DNA from: a bacterium
GTDB lineage: Bacteria > Bacteroidota > Ignavibacteria > Kapaibacteriales > UBA7675
Assembly: GCA_030430495.1 (NCBI GenBank)
Contig: JAUIKM010000034.1
Span: 1 to 64,000 of the forward strand
Reading direction: 5' to 3'
Length of the DNA stretch: 64,000 nt
Below are positions 8,532 through 19,279 of the stretch, in pieces. A model generated the notes under the pieces. The model made no database searches. It was not told the origin of the DNA and saw only the letters and a list, made by a program, of their open reading frames with translations. Position 1 is the stretch's first letter. Each line of letters opens with the position of its first letter. The position numbers and the translations under genes were made by a program.

Positions 8532-9749
8532 CTATCGTTCCACAACAAGTTTCTGCTGAACCGTGTGTGCGCCCGCCTGCAGGCGCACAAAGTACATGCC
8601 GGCCGCCAGATCGCGTACGTCGATTGTCATCGTCGACCTCGTGCCCGTAAAGCCGGACTGTAGTCGGCGCACAACAGCGCCCGACGGCGTCAGCAGATCG
8701 ACATCCACAGCTTCGTGCGTCGGATTCTCGATTGTTAACATGGATTGCATCGCCGCGGGATTGGGATGCACGTGCAGGGCCGGAGCATTAACAGCGGGCT
8801 GCTCGGTTACGTCCGTGGAAGCACTGCCGCGGAAGATTCCGTCCGAGGTTCCAACCAGCAGCGTTCCGGCATTTGTTTTAAACATGGCGCGAACAAATCC
8901 TTCAAAACTTGCACCCATCTGCTCCCAGTTCGCGCCTTTGTCGACAGATCGATACACACTTTTGGCGCTGCTCATATACACCGTGTTTTCAACAAGCAGG
9001 AAACCCGATGCTGAAGCCGAAAAGCTCGTCACAGGTGTCCAGGTTGCGCCGTTGTCCACCGACCGCAGGACGCCCTTGTCGTAAATTCCCACAAGCATAA
9101 CATCTTCGGCCGCGCCAAGCGCCTCGATGTCAAAGTTAACGCCGGCCCAGTGCAGGCTTGTCCAGCTCGAGCCGTCGCTCGACGCAAACACACCGCCGCC
9201 GGTAAGTCCACCGGTGCCGCAAAGCATGCGGTTGTCGGCCGTGTTGATAATTGTGCTGACATCCGGAATGGACGGCAGTCCCGTATTGCCGCGGGCCCAG
9301 GTTTCGCCGCGATCCCAGGAGTAAAACACATCGCCTGTTGTCGTAAGGATAAAGGTGCCGTCGGGACCGATGTGTCTGTTCCAGATGCGATCAACCGGGG
9401 CGGGCAGACTCAGCGCCGTCCAGCTGTCGCCATTGTCTTCGGACTTCAGAAGCTCCGTGCCGTTGTACAGCAGCATAACGCCTGTGGGGCCGATTACAAT
9501 GATTGAATAGGGCTCGTTAAACTCGGACATGCTCCAGGTGAGCCCATCGTCCGTGGATTGATAAATCCCCTCGTCTGTTGCCGCGTACAAAAGCCCGTCC
9601 GACTTTTGACGGATGTTAATTATTGCCACATCCTCCAGACCGCCCGCTTCCCATTGCGCCGCGGCGAAAGCGCCGGGAATGACTGTCATTACAAGCAGCA
9701 ATGCAATTGTGTGAATGGACCGCCTGCAAACAGCAGTAGAAAAGTTCAT
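8532..9749 (-). CDS. T9SS-sorted beta-propeller (BNR/YCF48-like) protein, paralogue 1
   Basis: 405 aa. The start at 9749 gives a Sec signal peptide (MNFSTAVCRRSIHTIALLLV..AFAAAQW). Repeated Asp-box blades follow (STDDGLTW, SEDNGDSW, SWDRGETW, SSDGSSW, SVDNGATW, SVDKGANW). A linker at ~315 leads to the type IX sorting domain (HVHPNPAAMQSMLTI, LLTPSGAVVRRL, GMYFVRLQAG, basic terminus VVER). It is predicted to be secreted or surface attached. It is colinear with its neighbour at 9957-11180, so the pair arose by tandem duplication. The binding partner or activity is unknown; sialidase catalytic residues were not seen. Confidence 0.88.
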   Translation of the reverse strand: MNFSTAVCRRSIHTIALLLVMTVIPGAFAAAQWEAGGLEDVAIINIRQKSDGLLYAATDEGIYQSTDDGLTWSMSEFNEPYSIIVIGPTGVMLLYNGTELLKSEDNGDSWTALSLPAPVDRIWNRHIGPDGTFILTTTGDVFYSWDRGETWARGNTGLPSIPDVSTIINTADNRMLCGTGGLTGGGVFASSDGSSWTSLHWAGVNFDIEALGAAEDVMLVGIYDKGVLRSVDNGATWTPVTSFSASASGFLLVENTVYMSSAKSVYRSVDKGANWEQMGASFEGFVRAMFKTNAGTLLVGTSDGIFRGSASTDVTEQPAVNAPALHVHPNPAAMQSMLTIENPTHEAVDVDLLTPSGAVVRRLQSGFTGTRSTMTIDVRDLAAGMYFVRLQAGAHTVQQKLVVER

Positions 9750-9904
9750 GAGATACTCCAGGAGATTAACAGGGTGTTTTACGGTCCGGGCATGGAACCG
9801 TTTGTGTCGATGCCGCACAAAACCTCGCTTCAGCGACGGCCGGAGACACCGACGGCTCCGCGGGCATGCAGAGCCGATGATGTGTATTGAGGGGGGCAAC
9901 CTGT

Positions 9905-9935
9905 GTTCGAACCCGCAGTCAAAGGTTCGAACCCG
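9905..9935. repeat. Two direct repeats of a palindromic 11-mer, 20-bp period
   Basis: GTTCGAACCCG occurs at 9905-9915 and 9925-9935, exactly two helical turns apart. The core GTTCGAAC is itself palindromic. It sits between the two T9SS paralogues, upstream of paralogue 1. It could be an operator or chance. Confidence 0.4.
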
Positions 9936-9956
9936 TTAAACACAAACCAGATGAAA

Positions 9957-11180
9957 TCAGGGCAGCACAATCAATTTCTGCAGGATGGCGTGGTCTGCCG
10001 TCCGCACTTTAACAAAATATGCACCCGCCGGAAGTCCTTCGAGATCCAGCGAAAGGTTCGCTGCGGCCTGCGACGGGGCAAGTTGCAGGCGGCGAGCCAC
10101 ATTTCCCGCTTCGTTGATAAATTCGACATTTATCCGACCGGCGCCGGCTTTGTCGATGTTCATGGTCGTCTGCGTCCTCGCCGGATTCGGGTACAATTGC
10201 ACAGTCGGCATGTTTAAGTCGCCGCCGTCGGCCACATCCGTGACGCTGCCGCCGGGACGACGCAGGACGCCGTTGTTCGTGCCGAGCAGGATTGTGCCAT
10301 TGTTGGTCTTGAAGATATCGCGCGAATAGTCGTCCAGGCCTTCGTTCCACAGCTGCCAGTTGGCCGCATTATCAGTGGAGCGATAGACCTTTTTGCCGCT
10401 GATCAGATAGGCCGTGCTGCCGTCGATCAGGAAATCCGATGCGACGGTGGCATCGATGTTAACGGAATACCAGTTGGCTCCGTCATCCAGCGAACGGGCG
10501 ATGCCCATGCCGGTAACGGCGGCCAGCAGCAGGCCGTCCGACGCGCCGAGAGCCTGGGCGTCTGAATTCGCGCCGGCCCAGAAAACCGACGTCCACGAGG
10601 CGCCGTTCGTCGAACGGAAAATTCCGCCGCCGCTGACGCCGCCGGTTCCGCACAACAAACCGCCGTCGGCCGTGCTGACAATTGCATTGACATCGGGGAC
10701 GCTGGGAAGGCCGGTATTGCCGTTCGCCCAGGTCTGGCCCTTGTCCTGCGAGTAATACACCACCGGCGTGTTAATCGCCAGAAAGGTGCCGTCCGGTGCA
10801 ATGTGCACGTACCAGATGAAGTCGATCTGGTCGGGCGGAGTCAGCGTCGTCCAGGTTGCGCCGTCGTCGTTTGACGTCGCCAGACGCGTGTCGGTCAGAA
10901 TTAACAGATCACCGTCCGGACCGACCACGATGGAATGCGTCGGTTCAGTAACGTCCGTCGCAACCCAGCTTTCGCCGTCATCCGTCGACCGAAAAATGCC
11001 GGTTTTGCTCGCCGCGAGTATGGAGCCGTCCGAGGCATGACAGAATCTGTTAACACGGGTATCGCCAAGACCACTGGCTACCCATTGAGCGGATGCGCTC
11101 GAAACACAAAACAACAAGAGCAAAGCGCCCAGTGCCATTCCGGAAAGCCCAGCTCCGGAGCAGGTAAATACTCGATACAT
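9957..11180 (-). CDS. T9SS-sorted beta-propeller (BNR/YCF48-like) protein, paralogue 2
   Basis: 407 aa. The ATG at 11180 follows GGGGAC and gives a signal peptide (MYRVFTCSGAG..FCVSSASAQW). The blade order is the same as in paralogue 1 (STDDGESW, SNDDGATW, SQDKGQTW, STNGASW, SLDDGANW, STDNAANW), with shared phrases such as NTGLPSVPDV and LLCGTGG. It also has the same C-terminal sorting domain (QLYPNPARTQTTMNI, FINEAGNVARRL, GAYFVKVRTA). Transcribed first, with paralogue 1 207 bp downstream, and co-transcription is possible. Extracellular role unknown. Confidence 0.88.
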   Translation of the reverse strand: MYRVFTCSGAGLSGMALGALLLLFCVSSASAQWVASGLGDTRVNRFCHASDGSILAASKTGIFRSTDDGESWVATDVTEPTHSIVVGPDGDLLILTDTRLATSNDDGATWTTLTPPDQIDFIWYVHIAPDGTFLAINTPVVYYSQDKGQTWANGNTGLPSVPDVNAIVSTADGGLLCGTGGVSGGGIFRSTNGASWTSVFWAGANSDAQALGASDGLLLAAVTGMGIARSLDDGANWYSVNIDATVASDFLIDGSTAYLISGKKVYRSTDNAANWQLWNEGLDDYSRDIFKTNNGTILLGTNNGVLRRPGGSVTDVADGGDLNMPTVQLYPNPARTQTTMNIDKAGAGRINVEFINEAGNVARRLQLAPSQAAANLSLDLEGLPAGAYFVKVRTADHAILQKLIVLP

Positions 11181-11821
11181 AAAACGTCCCCACAATACAT
11201 TAAAGAGAAAATGGTTCCGCGCCGCGTGAAGGATCACGCAGCAACGGCGACTGAGAGAGCGGGCGCCATGAATGGACGTGCAATAAATCCACGTTGTCAG
11301 AGGTGAGCGGCTGACAATTTTCCTTAGAACATGACCTCAAGTCGAATTAACAAAAGGGGCAACAACGCAAGTCAGAAATCGATACAGGCATTATTCAAAA
11401 AATATACAGATAATTTTTCAGCGACGTCGAAGCGACATGAAGCTCAAAATCATTCAAGTAGAATACATTCGGTTTAAACCATGGCGCAATTACGCGAGGA
11501 CAGACTTCAAACTGTGCACTTGCGTGCCGTGTCACAGCCCCGGCGGCTTCCCGCCTGACGCTCGGTGACAAACAAAAGAAAAGAGCCTGAGACCGAAGTG
11601 CAAACGAGGGCTCAAAGCGATGCCTTTTGAAGAGTGAAAGACAAGCGCAGAGCCGGGTCCGTCAAACTCCAACGATTCAATGTTAAACAATAGCCGCGAA
11701 CGACTTCTGCAGCGGCCGACCGAAACCACCGCGTTTAAACAAAAAAAAGAGCCGACGCTGACACGTCGGCTCTTTTGCAAACAGATCCTCGAATTTTACT
11801 GCGGGCGCACCCGCGTCGGCA
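11181..11821. other. 641-bp intergenic region between T9SS paralogues and respiratory cluster
   Basis: No supportable gene. The part near 11330-11470 is A+T-rich and is probably the promoter region of the T9SS pair. A copy of the GTTTGTC-CCGAG intergenic motif lies at 11561-11586 (minus). The terminator of the act operon is at 11741-11776. A short minus-strand frame over 11532-11780 overlaps that terminator and is not coding. Confidence 0.6.
11741..11776 (-). terminator. Intrinsic terminator of the respiratory supercluster
   Basis: 13-bp perfect stem (AAAAGAGCCGACG with CGTCGGCTCTTTT) and a 6-nt loop, followed on the minus strand by a run of eight T. It lies 46 bp after the actF stop. Confidence 0.95.
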
Positions 11822-13060
11822 TCAGCTAATCAGGTGAACCGATTCTTCCAGGAAGGGATCGTTCACCGCCACGGCCTTTTTGGACTTAAACTGGGAAGCC
11901 GCCATCCAGACGAACATTCCGGCAAAGAACAGGAAGAGAGAAATCTCCTGCAGGCCGAATGTGAAGTGTCCGTGGTAGAGGCTTGGGTTCACGTACCAGG
12001 CCAGGTCGATAAAGTGCATCAGGATAATCAGCACGGCCACGCCGCCGAGAATTTTGGGATTGCGTTTATTCGCCTGCGGTAAAAGCAGGATAAACGGCAG
12101 AGCAAAATGCAGGACGATGATGGCGTAGAAGAAGTATTCAAATCCGCCGACGAGACGATAGTCCATGAAGTAGACTGTTTCCTCGGGCAGGTTGCCGTAC
12201 CAGATCAGCATGAACTGCGAGAACGACACGTAGGCCCAGAACACGTTGAAGGCAAACATCATTTTGCCGAGGTCGTGATAGTGTTCCGAGGTCACCTGCG
12301 GCAGATAACCGCCTTCCTTCAGGAAGACCGTGAACAGCGCGATGATCGAGAGCGTCGCCACAAACGAACCGCCGAAGAACTGAACGCCGAACATCGTACT
12401 GTACCAGTGCGGGTAGAGCGTCATTACCAGATCGATACCGGCGAAGGAGATCGTCAGGGCGTAGAGGATTACCATGGGAGCGGCGAGCGTCTTGTTTCGG
12501 CGCGTCGGCGTATGGTCGTCGCCCGCTTCATCCTGGCGCAGAGAGTTCTTGACGATTGTCTGGTACATCAGGAACCAGACTACGCAGTAGAATATCACGC
12601 GCCCGACAAAGAAGGTGGGATTGAGGAACCAGTCTTTGCCCTTCAGGATCGGGTCGAAGTTCGCTGCGTTGGGATCCATGACTCCGGCATGCGTCCACTC
12701 AAAGAGCTGATGCGTAGAAAAGACGTCGATCACAATCGGTATAAACCCGAGTATGATTACAAATATGAAAGGTGCAAACATCTCGGCTATGCGGCGCACG
12801 AGGGCGCTCCAGCCGGCGTTGACCAGGTATTGCAAGGCGGAGAAGAACATGGCCGTCACGGCCACGCCCAGGAAGTACGTGTAGGCCAGCAGGTAGCTGG
12901 AGAAGAAGCGCTTCAGCGGCTCGTGGTCGGCATCCATCAGGAGGAAAGAAGCCACGCCGGCTACCACCCCGATAATCAAGAGAGCAAAGCCGACGGTTTC
13001 AAGCGACTTGACAAATTTTGTATCGCGCAGCATGAAGTTGCGCTCGGTCATTGTACTCAT
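11822..13060 (-). CDS. actF: Alternative complex III subunit F (quinol:cytochrome c oxidoreductase membrane subunit)
   Basis: 412 aa, all-helical membrane protein with about ten TM segments, of the NrfD/PsrC-like fold. ActC and ActF form the two quinol-facing membrane subunits of alternative complex III, which oxidises quinol and reduces a cytochrome c or the oxidase directly. Identification rests on the TM pattern, phrases such as PTFFVGRVIFYCVVWF and FSQFMLIWYGNLPEE, and its last place in an intact actABCDEF order. The ATG overlaps the actE TGA by 4 bp. Confidence 0.93.
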   Translation of the reverse strand: MSTMTERNFMLRDTKFVKSLETVGFALLIIGVVAGVASFLLMDADHEPLKRFFSSYLLAYTYFLGVAVTAMFFSALQYLVNAGWSALVRRIAEMFAPFIFVIILGFIPIVIDVFSTHQLFEWTHAGVMDPNAANFDPILKGKDWFLNPTFFVGRVIFYCVVWFLMYQTIVKNSLRQDEAGDDHTPTRRNKTLAAPMVILYALTISFAGIDLVMTLYPHWYSTMFGVQFFGGSFVATLSIIALFTVFLKEGGYLPQVTSEHYHDLGKMMFAFNVFWAYVSFSQFMLIWYGNLPEETVYFMDYRLVGGFEYFFYAIIVLHFALPFILLLPQANKRNPKILGGVAVLIILMHFIDLAWYVNPSLYHGHFTFGLQEISLFLFFAGMFVWMAASQFKSKKAVAVNDPFLEESVHLIS

Positions 13061-13749
13061 TGTTGTTCACCCTCCGCGTTCGCATCGGTCATATCTTCAC
13101 CCTCGTTCATCGCCATATCGGCTTCCGGTTGCGCGTGCGCCTGCTGCAGGGCATCTTCCCCCAGGTGCTTGCGTTGCAGAGAACGAACATAGTTGATAAC
13201 CGCCCACCGATCAACCTCTTTGAGTTTGTCGCGGTAGCCGGGCATAATGTTTTGTCCCATGCTGATAATGTGGAACAGGTGCGCGTCCGTGTAGCCCAGG
13301 GTCAGGGCGCCCGGCGCAATCAGGCTGGGCGGCTTGAGCGTCGCGGATCGTTCGCCGATCGTTCCGTCGCCGGCGCCTTCGGCTCCGTGGCACACGGCGC
13401 AAAAGGTTTCAAAGCGGTTTTTACCGCGGGCCAGGATCCACTCGGAGGAGGGCAGCGAGTTGCTGTACATCTCCTCGGCTTCGGCAATGCTCGTGGCTCG
13501 ATAGAACTCCGCATAGCGCGGAATTGTGTATTCGAGCGGCGCGCGATCGGCCGAGCGGTCGGCAAAGTAATTGACCTGCTCCTGCGGCGACACCTTGGAC
13601 TGGTTGTCCATGTCGGGTATCACCATCAGTGGCGGCTGGTCAGAGGTCCACATGATGGACCCGCTCAGCAGACCCACCCAGAAGACGATAAATACGCCTG
13701 CGATAATCACTAGAAAGATCGGCAGACGGCGTTTGCTGGAAGTTGCCAT
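13057..13749 (-). CDS. actE: Alternative complex III subunit E, membrane-anchored monohaem cytochrome c
   Basis: 230 aa. N-terminal TM anchor (~10-31). The single CAVCH haem site is C117/C120/H121, followed by GAEGAGDGTIG; GQNIMPGYRD supplies the probable Met ligand. The tail is acidic (AQPEADMAMNEGEDM). ActE passes electrons within alternative complex III towards the oxidase. Same order as in known act operons; overlaps actF by 4 bp. Confidence 0.93.
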   Translation of the reverse strand: MATSSKRRLPIFLVIIAGVFIVFWVGLLSGSIMWTSDQPPLMVIPDMDNQSKVSPQEQVNYFADRSADRAPLEYTIPRYAEFYRATSIAEAEEMYSNSLPSSEWILARGKNRFETFCAVCHGAEGAGDGTIGERSATLKPPSLIAPGALTLGYTDAHLFHIISMGQNIMPGYRDKLKEVDRWAVINYVRSLQRKHLGEDALQQAHAQPEADMAMNEGEDMTDANAEGEQQ

Positions 13750-13791
13750 TGTGTCGGTTCAAATATGAGAGAATGTCGAAATCGTCAGTTC

Positions 13792-14397
13792 TCAGGCCGT
13801 AACCACGCGGACGTCGTCCGCTCCGAGGCGACCGAGCAGGGCCGTCGCCGATTCCACCGTAAAACGAGCGTCCGCCGCTTCGATGGATACCACGTGCGTG
13901 TCGTCGACAGCTTTGCGGAATCCTTCGTCGTCCTGCAGCGGGTGCCACCATTTGGGCAGTCCGCACATAAGGCCGAACATGACGAAGACCGTCGTCAGCG
14001 CGCAGAGCAGCACCGTCAGCTCGAACATGACCGGCATGCCGAACCAGGGTGAGAAGTACGGCTTGCCGCCGATGTTCAGCGGGTACTGGATTGTAGCCGT
14101 CCACCACTGCAGGAAAATGGCGTTCGCCAGACCAAAGGCGGCACCGCCGATCGAAAACAGCGGAAGTTTGGTTTTAGGCAGGCCCATGGCCTTGTCGAGG
14201 CCGTGCACCGGATACGGTGTATAGATGTCGAAGTCGACGAATCCGGCCGCGTGGATTTCCTGCGCGGCGTGCGTCAACTTGTCGGGATCCGTAAAGTTGC
14301 CCAGAACGGCGATCACGTCGTCTTTGTTCACGCCTGCGGCGTCGGCCGCGGCGATAGTTCTGGTTCCGGATTCCTGGGTCAGAGTTTGCTCATCCAT
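13792..14397 (-). CDS. actD: Alternative complex III subunit D (DUF3341)
   Basis: 201 aa. Soluble alpha/beta N-terminus beginning VIAVLGNFTDPDKLTHAAQ with the conserved FDIYTPYPVHGLDKAMG and LPLFSIGGAAFG phrases of DUF3341, then two TM helices (~85-105 and ~125-150), then a short soluble tail. It is a structural membrane subunit of alternative complex III without cofactors. The start follows a 94-bp spacer after actC. Confidence 0.93.
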   Translation of the reverse strand: MDEQTLTQESGTRTIAAADAAGVNKDDVIAVLGNFTDPDKLTHAAQEIHAAGFVDFDIYTPYPVHGLDKAMGLPKTKLPLFSIGGAAFGLANAIFLQWWTATIQYPLNIGGKPYFSPWFGMPVMFELTVLLCALTTVFVMFGLMCGLPKWWHPLQDDEGFRKAVDDTHVVSIEAADARFTVESATALLGRLGADDVRVVTA

Positions 14398-14491
14398 ATG
14401 GTCATCTGAACGGAGTTCATTAACACCAGAGAGTTATGGAGCGGCGGGCGTCAATTGTTGGACCGCCGCTCAATCAGATCGGTCCGGGGCT

Positions 14492-15919
<1,428 letters not shown>

Positions 15920-15983
15920 AAGCACTTATCGCACGAATGTGTTGGTTAGTCCCGATCTGTAAGCCGCCTTGGCGGCCGGATAC

Positions 15984-18900
15984 TTAACTCAAAAATCCTT
16001 CTTTGTCTGCCCGCACTTTAGCCAGATAGGTAATCTGCGGTTTGACGTTCAGCTGGCGCAGCACAAGATAGCCGCGGTCGTGTTGACGCATTGCGGAAAC
16101 CGCGCTGTTCGGGTCATTTGTATCGCCGAACAGAATAGCGTCGGCCGGACAGGCCTGCTGGCATGCCGTTACAACGCCGCCGTCCTGCACGCGGGCCCGG
16201 CCCTGATCCTTGGCTTCCCATTTTGCTTTGTTGATGCGCTGGATGCAGAAAGTGCATTTCTCCATAATACCGCGCATCCGCACCGTCACATCGGGATTGA
16301 ACGCCATTTCGATCGGCGAACGCTCTCCTTTGTGATAGTTGAGGAAGTTGAATCGGCGGACTTTGTAGGGGCAGTTGTTCAGGCAGTAGCGCGTACCGAC
16401 ACAGCGGTTGTAGGTCATTTCATTCAGACCTTCGGGGCTGTGCGTCGTAGCGGCCACCGGGCAAACATTTTCACAGGGAGCGTTTTCGCAGTGCTGACAG
16501 GTCATGAGCTGTACAGCCGACTGCGGCGCTTCCGGATCGCCGGAGTAGTAGCGGTCCAGGCGGATCCAGTGCAGTTCGCGTCCGGCCAGAACCTGATCCT
16601 TACCGACCACGGCGATGTTGTTTTCCGCCTGGCAGGCCACAACACAGGAGTTGCAGCCGGTGCATTTGGAAAGGTCGATCGTCATGCCCCAACGGTGGCC
16701 CTTGTATTGGAAGGGCGGATTGGCGGTAACCGGCTCGGTAAACAGGTCTGCGTCTTTTTCCATACCGGGCACGTGCGGCATGTGGAAGAGATCTTCCTCG
16801 CGCGGCCCTTTCATTTTTGAGAGCGTCGTTTCCTGCAGGATTTCGCGGCGTTCGAGCACTTTGGGTTTGCTGCCCTTCGGCACGTCCTGGTTGTAGGTCT
16901 CGGCGTTGTACTCGTTGCGCCAATCCGCATCCTCGGCCTGATACAGCGTGTGATGCTGCTGCGTCGTGGCAATCGGATGTTTGCGGTCCGCCTTCGTCAC
17001 ATTGACGTTGATGGCGCCGACGGCCTGACCGGGAGCGAGCAGCGTAAAGGCATTCGCCCCGACGCCTTCCTGCACCACGCCGCCACGCGTACGGCCGTAG
17101 CCGGTCGTCGTGTGGATCACGTTGTCGACCATACCCGGCTGAATGTGCACCGGAAGCTCGATCGATCCGTTGGCGTTTTCGATCGCAATGACGTCTTCGT
17201 TGTCGACGCCGAGGGCGGCGGCCGTTTTAATGCTGACGGCTGCGACGTTGTCCCAGGTAACTTTGGTGACGGGATCCGGCAGCTCCTGCAACCAGCCGTT
17301 GTTGGCCAGCGCACCGTACGCCAGTTTGGGGTCGGGCGCTACAACACAGGTCATTGCACCCTGCGTGGCGCTCGGGTTGCGACCGTCGCGCAGCACCGTC
17401 GCAAATCCGTCCGGATTGAACATCGGTGCAACCGCTTCGGGACTGCGGCGATAACGCACGGGCTGATAGGCTCCGTGGCGCAGCGCCAGTTCCCATTGAC
17501 GGCTGAAGGTATCGGCCAGCACGTCGTCGGAATTCCACCACTCTTCTTCCCAGCGCGCACGCACGAAGTGAATGTAGGAATCGACATCATAGCTCAACTC
17601 ATTAGCGAGTTTAATGTTTTCGAGTTCGATGGCCAGCGCATCGTCCATGTTTTTGGCCAGCGACATCAGGAAGTCGCCCATGCTCATGCTGGAAGAATTC
17701 AGCGGCGCGATCATCGGCTGCTGGATGGCCAGCGTGCCGTCGCAGGTCAGCGCGTCGCCCCACGATTCCAGGCTGTGCGCCGACGGAATGTAGAACTCGC
17801 ACATTCCGGCCGTTTCATCTTCATGCGAGGTGAACGCCGCGCGCGTCGGAACCTTTTCGAGTCCGTCGCGCAGTTCTTTGTCGCCCCAGTAGAAGGGGTT
17901 GACGTCGGCAAAGATCACAGCGCCGATGCTGCCGTTTTTGAGGTCGGCGCGGAATTGCGCCTGCTCTTCGGCTTTGCTGGAGCTGAACGGGAACACGCGG
18001 AAGGGGTCGAGCGCTTTTTCCTCACCCACCGCGCCGACGGCCAGGTTGATGGCCAGAGCCATGGCATGCGCGGCGGCGGAGTGATGCGCGCCGAGCGAGA
18101 CAAGGCCGCGTTTGCCGGGAGCCGTCAACTCGCCTGCAACCGATTTGGCGTGTGCAGCCAGATCGCCGCCGAGGTTGTCGGGTACGCGGCTGGCGGCCTG
18201 AGCCACCACCGGGTCGACACTGCTGCCCGCGACGCTTTTCAGCACGGCGGCCAGGAATTTTTCAACGTCATCCGGTCCGATTTTGATGCGGTCATCCGCA
18301 TTCATGCCGGTAAGCGACATGATGGACTCGGCAACGATCAGTCGAGACATGACGGGATTTTCCCGCGTAGGCTGGCGGTTGGCCGCAAACTGGCGCGTAT
18401 TGACGGCGGCGTATTTGTCCGTTCCAAGGAAGTCGGAATCGACAGCCAGGATGACATCCGCTTTGGAGTAGTCGATCGCCATTTCGGCGTCGACGCCCAA
18501 TACGTCGCGGGCGGCCTGAGCGGCGCCGCTGGTGTGGCCCGGAGTCATTGTCACAAATTTCAGGTCAAACACGGCGGTTTCGAGCAGACGCATCAGCGCA
18601 TCAAGGCTGGGCGAAGCGTGCTCACCGACGAGGATGCGAACACCCTTGCCGTTGTTCAACGCAGCCTGTGCGCCTTCGGCTACCATCTGCAGCACGCGAT
18701 CCGGCGGCAGCTGGGAACTGGTGCGGGCGCCCACCGGGTGGCGGCGCGATCCGTTCATTCGATCCGGATCGTACAGAGCCAACAGAGCCGCCTGCATTGC
18801 AGCGGACGACTTTCCACCGAGAACGGGGTGCTCGGCGTTGCCCTCGATTTTTACGGGGCGGCCTTCGCGTGTTTTTACTTCGATACCGACTGCGGCATTG

Positions 18901-19208
18901 CCGTCGGAATACACCGAGGTATAAAAGTTGGGAATACCCGGTTTGATGTATTCCACGGCGCGAACCGACGGAACGATCTTGTAATCGGGGCGACGGCAGG
19001 CTGCCGCCGTAAGCGCCATCGACGCCGTCAGGAGCCCCATGAATGTCCGGCGCGTCATGCCGTTCGCTGTGGGCAACGGGCGGTCGTAGTTTTCCGGGAA
19101 CTCATTTTTCGCCTGTTTGGACAGGAGATCCATGAATTCCGGTTCGCCGGAATATTCCTTGATGCTTTTCCAGTAGCGTTTCTGTTCCGCCATCGGTTTA
19201 TCCGCCAT
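15984..19208 (-). CDS. actB: Alternative complex III subunit B (molybdopterin-like + iron-sulfur fusion, TAT exported)
   Basis: 1074 aa. A Tat-type motif (MTRRTFMGLL, from ~51) precedes a molybdopterin-oxidoreductase-like domain (~75-760), which in characterised ActB lacks the Mo cofactor. A ferredoxin-like C-terminal half (~845-1035) holds four cysteine groups: CTGCNSCVVAC, CQHCENAPCENVC, CVGTRYCLNNC and CTFC..ACQQAC. The family carries three [4Fe-4S] and one [3Fe-4S] clusters. It is the extracytoplasmic electron-transfer core between quinol and ActA. The length matches the family. Start at 19208, 71 bp after actA. Confidence 0.95.
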   Translation of the reverse strand: MADKPMAEQKRYWKSIKEYSGEPEFMDLLSKQAKNEFPENYDRPLPTANGMTRRTFMGLLTASMALTAAACRRPDYKIVPSVRAVEYIKPGIPNFYTSVYSDGNAAVGIEVKTREGRPVKIEGNAEHPVLGGKSSAAMQAALLALYDPDRMNGSRRHPVGARTSSQLPPDRVLQMVAEGAQAALNNGKGVRILVGEHASPSLDALMRLLETAVFDLKFVTMTPGHTSGAAQAARDVLGVDAEMAIDYSKADVILAVDSDFLGTDKYAAVNTRQFAANRQPTRENPVMSRLIVAESIMSLTGMNADDRIKIGPDDVEKFLAAVLKSVAGSSVDPVVAQAASRVPDNLGGDLAAHAKSVAGELTAPGKRGLVSLGAHHSAAAHAMALAINLAVGAVGEEKALDPFRVFPFSSSKAEEQAQFRADLKNGSIGAVIFADVNPFYWGDKELRDGLEKVPTRAAFTSHEDETAGMCEFYIPSAHSLESWGDALTCDGTLAIQQPMIAPLNSSSMSMGDFLMSLAKNMDDALAIELENIKLANELSYDVDSYIHFVRARWEEEWWNSDDVLADTFSRQWELALRHGAYQPVRYRRSPEAVAPMFNPDGFATVLRDGRNPSATQGAMTCVVAPDPKLAYGALANNGWLQELPDPVTKVTWDNVAAVSIKTAAALGVDNEDVIAIENANGSIELPVHIQPGMVDNVIHTTTGYGRTRGGVVQEGVGANAFTLLAPGQAVGAINVNVTKADRKHPIATTQQHHTLYQAEDADWRNEYNAETYNQDVPKGSKPKVLERREILQETTLSKMKGPREEDLFHMPHVPGMEKDADLFTEPVTANPPFQYKGHRWGMTIDLSKCTGCNSCVVACQAENNIAVVGKDQVLAGRELHWIRLDRYYSGDPEAPQSAVQLMTCQHCENAPCENVCPVAATTHSPEGLNEMTYNRCVGTRYCLNNCPYKVRRFNFLNYHKGERSPIEMAFNPDVTVRMRGIMEKCTFCIQRINKAKWEAKDQGRARVQDGGVVTACQQACPADAILFGDTNDPNSAVSAMRQHDRGYLVLRQLNVKPQITYLAKVRADKEGFLS

Positions 19209-19279
19209 ATCGAATACGAATTCGGATGTTGGGAAAAAGGTAAAGTCGAAATTCGGTCAGCCGCGCTGCGGTTTTCTGC

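Noticed and set aside
9905-9935. GGTTCGAACC resembling a tRNA T-loop
   Set aside because: No acceptor, D or anticodon stem can be formed around it; kept only as a direct repeat.
11532-11780. 82-codon minus-strand frame
   Set aside because: Overlaps the act operon terminator and has no SD or family pattern.
12107-13192. 361-codon plus-strand frame
   Set aside because: Antisense to actF and actE.
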